A program made the translations under genes and the position numbers. Positions 54,813-64,000 of a DNA stretch of 64,000 nucleotides are shown here, piece after piece. The notes below the pieces were generated by a model. That model saw only the letters and a list, made by a program, of their open reading frames with translations. It was not told the origin of the DNA and ran no database searches. Source of the DNA: Aristolochia californica (Eukaryota; Streptophyta; Magnoliopsida; Piperales; Aristolochiaceae); NCBI GenBank assembly GCA_029961685.1, contig JARWKL010000003.1:17292467-17356466 (forward strand). Direction: 5' to 3'. Every line of letters starts with the position of its first letter. The first letter of the stretch is position 1.

Positions 54813-55032
54813 GATATATTGGAATGTATATTAGATAGACTTTATGTTAATATTTGTTGTATAATTTATGTTATGTACATAGGGTAATTAGAAAAGGATT
54901 AATGGGTTGGGTTGCATTGGATTGGGCCAATGGGCTGTTATGTAATTAGCTAAACCTAAGTTTAAATAGAAAATGAAGAGGAGGGGAGTAAGCCTCTCAG
55001 ATTTTTCTAGCAACCTAGCTTCTTCTTCCTCA
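54813..55032 (+). repeat. Probable C5 3' LTR or a fragment of it
   Basis: Follows GGGGGTTTTACGA (a poor polypurine tract) and starts TATTGGAATGTATATTAG; it ends near TTCTTCTTCCTCA, after which GGTGAAACCAGAGC resembles a damaged PBS. No matching LTR is found elsewhere, so the limits are tentative. Confidence 0.45.
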
Positions 55033-56431
55033 CGGTGAAACCAGAGCATGAAGCACTTCGTTCAAGCTGCGCCGTCATCCTCTGGAGGTGGTGGTGGTTC
55101 CATCCACCACCAAGATGGGGTGCCGTCAGCCTCAAGATGGGGTGGTTCTGTCCACGAAAATAAAGTGCGTGAAGCTCTGGTCTTGGCTGCTACGTCAGCC
55201 TCTGTTCACCACTTTCGTCCTCTCTTTGTCATGGTCTTGGCTGTTCCGTCAGCCTCAATTGGTGGATGTTGGGTGGTCTCTTCAGGCATCACTCTTGTAG
55301 AAATATTTATCAACTCGGTCACTGGATTCAATCTAAGTTTTCTACTCTACTCGACGTCACTCAGTATTGGTGACTTGGCTTGACTCACTCATTGAGTTTT
55401 AAAGCTGCTATCTGCTACATTCTTCACTTCGGTTGGGTTATTATCTTGGATTATTGCAAACTTATTATATGGTGCACATCTTCCTTATTCAATGATGGAC
55501 TCTTTGTAGATTATTTCATGTGTCTTTATTACAGATTTTCATTATTTGGTACGTGTTATTTGGGCATTGGCCCATAACCATTGATGGTATTGTGTCTCTT
55601 TGATTGAGACATTATTTCTAAAGAAGAACTTCTTGATTTTTTGTCTTGGGTTCATTTTTGTTGACTTTTGATGGCGTTGGTTTATCTTATGCAGAATTTG
55701 AATTTCTTAGAAAAATAAAGCACATGGTGGCTTCAACATCTTATCTTCCTCTTTACCCATTATCCTTTGGCAGTCTTTCTCTTACCTTCCTTTATTTGAC
55801 TCTCACTTACCCTTATTTGCCAAACCTTTTAAAGTATTGCTTTGGTTGGTCCCTTTTATTCATATGGGTGTTTGAAGTTCCGTCAGACTTTTAATTGTTA
55901 CCCATGGGTCTTTTATCGTCGTCTTGTGAATGACAGGCATTACCCACTTTTGTGATTATTTTCACTATATTTGTTTGAAATCCTCTGAGGTTGGTTTCGA
56001 CTTATATTTTATCACCTATTTCTACCCTTTGAGAGTTTGTACCTGGTGTCGTACTTATCCTTGGGACATCGTGATGGAGGAGCATAATACTACATCTATA
56101 TTATTTGGTTGAAACTGGGATCACTACCATTACCTCCCAGCTTAAGGGGGAGTGTTGGAATATATGGTGTAATTAGGATAACACTGATGTAATTAGTGTA
56201 CATTTTTTCTCTCCTATCCACTCTTATTAGGGTGAAGGGTATACATGTAATATTGTTACTTTTGATACCTAGAAATAGGACTTATGGGGGAGGGTTTGGC
56301 CTAAGTCCAAAACCCTAATTTCCAATCCTCTCTTTGGACGTGTACCATATTTATATCCTCTCTTTCTCTTCTCTCTTCTTCCTTCTCTCTTTTTCCTAAA
56401 GTTATCATCTATGGAATCTTGAAAATCAACA
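55033..56431 (+). mobile_element. E4, 3' part of a non-autonomous E-type element
   Basis: The interior 55500-56152 matches the 3' module of E1 and E3 (TCTCTTTGATTGAGACATTAT, ATCGTGATGGAGGAG, CTACCATTACCTCCCAGC). A PPT CTTAAGGGGGAG ends at 56152 and a 3' LTR follows. The 5' end is uncertain; the 55048-55383 frame is Ser/Gly-rich and not credible as a gene. Confidence 0.7.
56153..56431 (+). repeat. E4 3' LTR
   Basis: TGTTGGAATATATGGTG to CTTGAAAATCAACA, 279 bp. The end resembles the E1 LTR end (AAAATCAACA). Directly followed by satellite in the opposite orientation. Confidence 0.8.
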
Positions 56432-59400
56432 CAACAAAAATTGACATATCACAAAAATTTCTTGGTAATATTTTTCAAAAAGAAAAGTGTTTTCAGGAAA
56501 CATAAGGCATTAATGGTCCATGGAGACATATTTTTACAAGAAATATTTTTCTAATGTTGACTAAAACATTGCACTAACAAGGCCTTATAGTTGTAGAAAG
56601 TAATTTGTTTAAGCAAAAATTGCCTTACTACAAAATTTTCTTGGTATGAATTTTCAAATAGAAATGTATTTCCAGGAAACATGTGGCACAAAAGGTACTC
56701 GGAGATGTATTTTACTAGAAATACTTTTCCAACATTTCCTAAAAAATGGCACCAACAAGGCCTTATTGTGGTAGAAAGTAATTTTTTTCTAACAAAATTA
56801 CCTTACCACAAAATCTTCCTGGTAAGAATTTTCAACCGCAAAAGTGTTTCAAGGAAATTTGAGGCACTAATGGTCTCTAGTGATGTATTTTTACAAATAA
56901 TACTTTGCCAACGTTTCCTGAAAAAAAAAAGGCACTAACAAGGCCTTATAGTTGTAAAAAATAATTTGTTTCACCAAAAATTGCTCAACCACAAAATTTT
57001 CCTGGTAAGAATTTTAGGTTTGAAAAGTGCTTTTTGGAAACGTGTATTATAACTTGAAAAACGTTTTCTACATTTCCTGAAAAAAAAGGCACTAACAAGG
57101 CCTTATAGTTGGTGAAAGTAATTAGCTTCACAAAAAATTGTCTTTCCTCAAAAGTTTCTTGGTAAGAATTTTCTTCTAGAAAAATGTTTCCAGGAAACAT
57201 GAGTCACTAATGGTCCCAAAAGATGTATTTTTACTAGAAATTATTTTCCAATATTTCCTGAAAAAAGCCACTAACAAGGTCTTACGTTTCTAGAAAGTAA
57301 TTTGTTTTAGCTAAAATTGCCATACCCCAAAATTTTCCTTGAAATAATTTTCAGCAAGAAAAGTGTTTCATGAAACATGAAGTACTAATTGTGCCTGAAG
57401 ACGTATTTATACTAGAAATACTTTTCAAATCTGTCCTAAAAATGGCACTAACAAGATCTCAAAGTTATAGAAAGTAATCTATTTTGCTAGAAAATGATTC
57501 CAAGAAACATGAGACACTAATGTTCCCTGTAGATGAATTTTTACTAGAAATTCTTTTCCAACATTTCCTTAAAAAGGCACTAAGAAGACCTAATAGTTAT
57601 AAAATGTAATTTTTTTCAACAAAAATTGCCTTCAAATTTTTCTTGGAAAGAATTTTGAGTTAGAAAAGTGTTTCGAAGAAAAATGAGTCACTATAGGTCA
57701 CCAGAGTCGTATTTTTACTAGAATTGCTTATCCCATGTTTCTTGAAAAAATGAAGAAACAAGACCTTATAGTTGTTGAAAATAATTTGTTTCATAAAAAA
57801 TTGCCTTACCTCAAAATTTTCCTAAGAAGAATTTTCAGCTAGAAAAGTGTGTACAAGAAACATGAGGCACTAATGGTCCTTCAAGTCATTTTATTACTAG
57901 ATATACTTTTCCAACGTTTCCTAAAAAAAAAAGCACTAAGAAAGCCTTAAAATTGTAGAAAGTAATTTGTTTCACAAAAAAATTGTCTTACCTACAAATT
58001 TGCTTGGGAAGAATTTTTAGCTAGAAAAGTGTTCCAAGGGAAAGAGAGGCACTAATGGTTTGTGGAGACCTATTTTTATTAGAAATTCATTTCCAATGTT
58101 TCCTTAAAAAGGCACTAACAAGGCCTTACAATTCTAGAAAATACTTTGTTTAATCCAAAATGGCCTTACCACAAAATTTTCCTAGAAAGAATTTACAACT
58201 GGAAAATGTTTCTAGGAAACATGAGGCACTAATGATCATAGGAGATGAATTTTTACAAGAAATAACTTTCCAAAGTTTCCTGAAAAAGGCCACTAACAAG
58301 GCCTTATAGTTGTAAAATATTATTTGTTTTAGCAAAAATTGCCTTACCAAATTTATTTTGGCCCAAATTTTAAGCTAGAGAAGTGTTTCTAGGAAACATG
58401 TGGCAAAAATGGCCCCAAGAGATGTATTAATACCAAAAAGGCATTATAGTTCTAGAAAGTAATTTTTTTTGGCAAAAATTGTGTTGCGAAAAAGTTTTCC
58501 TCGTAAGAATTTTTAGCTAGAAAAGTGTTTTCAGGAATCATAAGGCACTAATGGTCCCTGGAGAAGTATTTTTTATAGGAATATTTTTCCAACGTTTCCT
58601 AAAAAATGCACTGACAAGTCCTTATAGTTCTACCAAGTAATTATTTTTAGAAGAAATTGCCTCACCACAATTTTCTTGTTAAAATTTTTCAACTAGAAAT
58701 GTGTTTCTAGGAAACATGAGGCGCTAATTGTCTCAGAAGATGAATTTTTACTAGAAATATGTTGCCAACATTTCCTAAAGAAGAGCACCAACAAGGCCCT
58801 TATAGTTGTAAAATGTATTTTGTTTCAGCAAAAAATTGCCTTACCAGTAAATGTCCCTGGTAAGAATTTTCAGCTAAAAAACTATTTTTCAGGAAAAGTT
58901 GGGCACTAATGGTCCCTGAAGACGTATTTTTACTAAAATAAATTTTCCAACGTTTTAAAAAAAATGGCTCTAACAAGGCCTTATACTTTTAAAATGTAAT
59001 TTATTTAAGCAAAAATTGCCTAATCACGAAATTTTCCAGCTATGATTTTTCTGCTAGAAAAGTATTTCCAAGAAACATGAGACAGTTATGATGCCTAGAG
59101 ATGTATTTTTACTAGAAATAATTTTCAAATGTTTCCTAAATAATTGCATAAACAAGGCCTTATATTTGTAGAAAGTAATTTGTCTCTACAAAAATATTCG
59201 TACCACAAAATTTTCTTGGTAAGAATTTTTAGCTAGAAAAGAGTTTTCAGGAAACATGAGGTATTAATGGTCCCTGGATACAAATTTTTACAAGAAATAC
59301 TTTACCAATGTTTACTAAAAAAGGCACTAGCAAGTTGTAGAATTTAATTTTTTTGAGACCAAATTGCCTTACCACAAAATCTTCTTGGTAAGAATTTTGA

Positions 59401-62400
59401 GCTTGGAAAGAGTTTCCTAGAAAAATGAAGGCCTGATGGTCCCTAGAAATGTATTTTTCCGACATATACTTTCCCAACATTTACTGAAAAGAGGCACTAA
59501 CAAAGCATTTTAGTTGTGGAAAGTAATTTGTTACACCAAAAATTATCTTACCTCAAAATTTTCCTGGTATGAATTTTTCAGCTAAAAATGTGTCTCATGG
59601 AAACATGAGGTACTAATAGTCCCTGGAGAAGTATTTTTACTAGAAATACTTTGCCATCTTTTCCTTAAAAAAGGCACTAAGAAGGACTTTTAGTTCTACA
59701 AAGTAATTTCTTTCAGAAAAAAATTGCCTTACTACAAAATCTTCCAGGTAAGAATTTTCACATAGAAGAGTGTGTCCATGAAATCTGAGGCACTAATGGT
59801 CCCTAAAGACGTATTTTTACTACCAATATTTTGCGTACATTTCCTTAAAAAGTGCACTCACAAGGCCAAATACTTTTAGAAAGTAATTTGTTTTAGTAAA
59901 AATTGCCTTACCTCAAAATTTTACTAGTATGAATTTTCTCCATGAAAAGTATTTCCAGGAAACGTGAGGCTTTCATGGTCACTAGAGATGTATTTTTGTG
60001 TGAAATACTTATCCAATGTTTCCAAAAAAATTCACTAACAAGGCCTTATAGTTGTAGAAAGTAACTTATTTCAGTAAATAAATTCTTACCACAAAATTTT
60101 CTTGGTAAGAATTTTCAGCTAGAAATGGGTTTCCTGGAAACATGACGCACTATTGGTCCCTAGAGATGTATTTTTACTAGAAATACTTTGCACCATTTCT
60201 TGAAAAAAGACACAAATTTTCAAGTTGTGGAGCCTAATTAATGCCTTACACAGAGTTGGCACGTGGATGGACCGGAAAAATATGTAGTAACAAGGCATGA
60301 TAGTTGTAGAAAGTAATTTGTTTGAGAAAAAGTTTCATCGAAAAAAATTTCAGCTTGAAAAGTGTTCCCAAGAAACATGAGGCACTAATGGCCATTGGAG
60401 ACGTATTTTTAGTAGAAATACTTTTCCTATATTTCCTGAAAAGATGCACAAACAAGGCCTTATAGTTGTAGAAAGTAATTTCTTTCAAAACGCCTTACCT
60501 TCAATTTTTCCGGGTAAAACATTTATGCTAGAAAAATTTTTCTATGAACCATCAAGCATTAATGGACCTTGGAGACGTATTTTTAATAGAAATACTTTTC
60601 CAATGTTTCCTAAAAAAAATGCCATAACTTAGATTTATGGTTGTAGAAAGTAATTTGTTTCAACAAAAAATGCCTTACCACAAAAATATTTTGGAAATAA
60701 TTTTTTGCTAGAAAAGTGTTTTCCGGGAAAGATGAGGCACTAATGATCGCTGGAGACATATTTTTACTAGAAATACTTTTCCAAAGTTTCCTGGAAATAT
60801 ACACTAGCAAGGACTTTATATTGTGGAAAGTAATTTGTTTCATCAAAATTTTCCTTCTAAGCATTTTCAGCTTGAAAAGTGTTTCTTGGAAACATGAGGC
60901 ACTCAATGGTCCCTGGAGATATATTTTTACTACAAATTTGTTTCCAATGTTTCCAAAAAAAATACACTAATAAGTCCTTATAGTTTTAGAAAGTAATTTT
61001 CAGCAAAAAAATGTCTTACCACAAAATTTTCTTGGAAAGAATTTTCAACCATAAATTTTTTTTTGGAAAACATGAGGCACGTAGGGTCTCTGGAGATGAA
61101 TTTCATAGAAAGACTTTTCCAAAGTTTCTTGAAAGAAGGCTCTAACAATCCTTATTGTTGAAGAAAGTAATTTGTTTCTGCAAAAATTACCGGACCTCAA
61201 AAATTTTAGCTAGAAATGTGTTTCCAGGAAATGTGAGGCACTATTGGTCCATGGAGACTTATTTTTACTAGAAATACTTTTCCAATATTTCCTAAAAAAA
61301 GGCAATAATAGGGGCTTACAGTTATAGAGAGTAATTTGTTTTAAAAAAAATTTCCTTACCACATAATTTTGTGGTAAGAATTTTACCCTAGAAAAGTGAT
61401 TTATAGGAAACATGAAACACTAATGGTCTCTAGTGACGTATTTTTACTTGAAATACTTTTCACATGTTTCCTAAAAAAAATCACTAATGAGGCTTTAAAG
61501 TTGTAGGAAGAATTTGTTTAAGCAAAAATTGCCTTACAACAAAATTTTACATGTAAGAACTTTCTACAAGAAAAGTGTTTTGAGGAAATTTGAGGCACTA
61601 ATGGTCCCTGGCTGAAATGGAATTTCAAAATTTCCTAAAAAAAGGCACTAACAAGACTTTACAGTTGTGCAAAGTTATTTATTTCACCAAAAATTGCCTT
61701 ACCACAAAATTTTCTATGTAAAAACTTTCTAGTAGAGAAGTGTTTCCAGGAAACATGAGGCACTAATGATTCCTAAAAAAATGCACTAACAAGGCCTAAT
61801 AGTTCTAGAAACTAATTTGTTTCGGCTAAAATTGTCTCACCACAAAATTTTCCTGGTAAGAATTTTTTCAAATAGAAAAGTGTTTCCAAAAAGAATGAGG
61901 CACCACCCCAAGAGACGTAACTTTACAAGAAATAAGTTTCCAACTTTTCCCAACAAGGCCTTGTAGTTTTAAAATGTAATTTATCTCAGAAAAAATTGCC
62001 TTACAACAATATTCTCCAGGTAAGATTTTTCAGCTAGAAAAGACTTTCCAAGAAACATGAGGCACTAATGGACTAAGGAGAATTATTTTTACTTGAATGA
62101 CTTTTCCAACGCTTACTAAAATAAATGCACTAACAAAGACTTATAGTTTTAGAAAGTAATTTTTTTCAGGAAAAATTTCCAGGTAAGAATTTTCAACTTG
62201 AAAGTGTTTCCTTGAAACATGAGACACTAATGGTCCACTGGAGACATATTTTTACTAGAAATACTTTTGCAATTGTTCCTAAAAAAATGCAATAACATAG
62301 CCTTATGGTTGTAGAAAGTAATTTGTTTAAGCATAAAATGCCTTACCACAAAATTTTTTTGGTAAGATTTTTTAGCAAGAAAAGTGTTTTCAGGAAACAT

Positions 62401-64000
62401 GAGACACTAATGGTCCTGGAGACATATTTTTTCAATGTTTTTGAAAACAATGCACTAACAAGGTCTTATAGTTGTACAAACTAATTTGTTTTAGCAAAAA
62501 TTGCTTAACCAAAAAGTTTATCTCGTAAACATTTTCAGCTCGAAAAGTTCTTTTAGGAAAAATGAGGCACTAATGGTTCTTGGAGACACATTTTTACTAG
62601 AAATGTTTTTCCAACATTTTCTTGAAAAAAATGCTCTAACAATGCCATATAGTTGGAGAAAGAATTTTCAAATTTGAACTTTCAACTAGAAATGTGTTTC
62701 CAGGAAACATGTGCCTCTAATGTTACATGGAGACATATTTTTAATAGAAATAAATTTTTTGACATTTCATGAAAAATTGCACTAACAAGGCCTTATCCTG
62801 GTAGAAAGTAATTTGTTTCAGACAAAATTTCCTAACCATAAAATCCTCCTGGTAAGACTTTTCAGCTAGAAAAGTGTTTCCTACCAAGAAACCCGAGGCA
62901 TCAATAGTCCCTAGAAAAGAATTTTTACTAAACATACTTTCCCAACATTTCCTAAAAAAAGACACTAACAAGGCCTTATAAATGTAGAAAAAAATTTATT
63001 TCTACAAAAATTGCCTCACCATAAAATTTTCTTGGTAAGAATTTTCAGCTTGAAAAGTGTTTCTAGGAAATTACAAGCACTAATGGTCCCCAGAGATATA
63101 TTATTACTTGACATATTTTTCCTTCATTTTCTGAAAAAGTCACTAATAATGCCTTATTGTCGTGTTATGTAATTTGTTTCACAAAAAACATTGCCTTGCC
63201 TCAAATTTTTCTTGGTAAGAATTTTCTTCTAAAAAAGTGTTTCATTGAAACATGAAGTACTAATGGTCCTCAGAGAAGCATTTTTACTATAAATAATTTT
63301 CCAATATTTCCTGAAAAAAGGCATTAACAAGGCTTGACGGTTCTAGAAATTAATTTCTTTCAGCAAAAATTGCCATACTTCAAAATTTTTTGAGTAAGAA
63401 TATTCAACTAGAAATTTTTATTGCAAAACATGAAGCACTAATATCCCTGGAAATGTATTTTTACTAGAAATACTTTTCCAATGATTCCTGATAAAGGGCA
63501 CTTATAGGGCCTCACATTTATAGAAAGTAATTTGTTTCAACAAAAACTGCCTAACCAAAAAAATTTTGCTTGTAAGAATTTTCATCTTAAAATGTGTTTC
63601 TAGGAAACATGAGGCACTAATGGTCCTTGGAGATGTATTTTTACTAGAAATATTTTTCCAACGTTTCCTGGAAAATGGCACAAACAAGGCCATATAGGTG
63701 AAAAATGTAATTTGTTTCAGCAAAAATTGCCATATAACAAAATTTTCTTGTTAAGATTTGTTAGCTAGAAAAATGTTTCCAGGAAACATAATGCACTAAT
63801 GGTCATTGGAGACATATTTTTACTAGAAATATTTTTCCAATGTTGCCTAAAATAATGCACTAGAAAGGCCTTATAGTTGTAGAAACTAATTTGTTTCATC
63901 AAATATTTCCTAACCAAAAAGTTTCTTGGTAAGAATTTTCAGCTAGAAAAGTGTTTCTAGGAAACATGAGGCACTAAAAATCCCTGGAGATGTATTTTTA
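56432..64000 (-). repeat. Satellite array, right block (~42 monomers), inverted
   Basis: The plus strand now shows the reverse complement of the left-block boxes: GAGGCACTAATGGTCC, TATTTTTACTAGAAATA, GCACTAACAAGGCC, AAAGTAATTTGTTT. Monomers average ~178 bp, with several shorter ones (about 132-136 bp near 57450-57582 and 58297-58433). The marker variants of the left nine-monomer repeat (GACCCTTGG and CGTGAGGG types) are not seen by eye, so this may be another subfamily or a different order. It continues past the window end. Confidence 0.95.
60220..60276 (+). repeat. LTR footprint of the Tnt1-like family inside the right satellite
   Basis: AAGTTGTGGAGCCTAATTAA (60222-60241) followed by GCCTTAC matches the start of the Tnt1-like LTRs (AAGTTGTGGAGCCTAATTAA, then CGCCTTACG, in reverse complement at 17130-17167) almost base for base. 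The next ~25 bp (GTTGG..GTGGATGGACC) also fit. It is bordered on both sides by satellite. Confidence 0.8.

Noticed and set aside
55048..55383. 111-codon Ser/Gly-rich open frame as a host gene
   Set aside because: It lies within the non-autonomous E4 element, has low-complexity content and no counterpart in E1 or E3.
1..64000. Calling the satellite centromeric
   Set aside because: Monomer length and higher-order structure fit, but subtelomeric arrays look the same; only CENH3 or cytogenetic data could tell.

Overview
This window is nuclear DNA from a flowering plant. It holds AT-rich satellite arrays of ~160-182 bp monomers, nested Ty1/copia and Ty3/gypsy LTR retrotransposons that mostly use a TGGTATCAGAGC-type primer-binding site, and a few decayed plant gene fragments with GT-AG introns. 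I see no intact host gene, rRNA, tRNA or CRISPR. The setting fits pericentromeric or subtelomeric heterochromatin, but the sequence alone cannot say which, and I cannot name the species.

Layout. (1) 1-3804, 6382-6879 and 45244-47430 are satellite in one orientation, organised as a nine-monomer higher-order repeat of ~1.56-1.58 kb. (2) 3805-6381 is a non-autonomous minus-strand LTR element (E1) inside the satellite. (3) 6880-45243 is a 38-kb nest. E2 (6880-8683) is cut by copia C1 (8684-11938). C1 is cut by copia C2 (from 11939). The C2 RNase H is split by gypsy Gy1 (12584-31930). The left LTR of Gy1 is split by N (12689-26367), a three-LTR non-autonomous element. N itself holds two head-to-head Tnt1-like copias (13103-19414), two solo LTRs and E3 (22790-25624, perfect TSD). 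After Gy1 come the rest of the C2 RNase H (31931-32240), an AIPP2-like gene fragment (32640-33670), a copia remnant (C3), a nearly complete copia C4 (35249-41103, perfect TSD), more gene fragments including PPR-like sequence (41830-44700), and a gypsy 3' end with a 34-base G-rich tract and LTR (44866-45243). (4) 47431-56431 is copia C5 interrupted by gypsy Gy2, followed by the 3' half of E4. (5) 56432-64000 is satellite in the opposite orientation, with one short LTR footprint near 60220.

Function. Every pol or gag reading frame examined is interrupted by stops, frameshifts or deletions, so nothing here looks able to transpose on its own. The most intact element is C4: its protease, integrase and RT motifs are still readable and its LTRs look roughly 90% alike by eye. 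The E1-E4 and N elements carry no pol and would have depended on enzymes from other elements. The points most worth a second look are the satellite higher-order repeat and its orientation switch, the PBS held in a 16-bp hairpin in E1, the three-LTR structure of N, internal modules shared between element families, and the captured or stranded host gene fragments.
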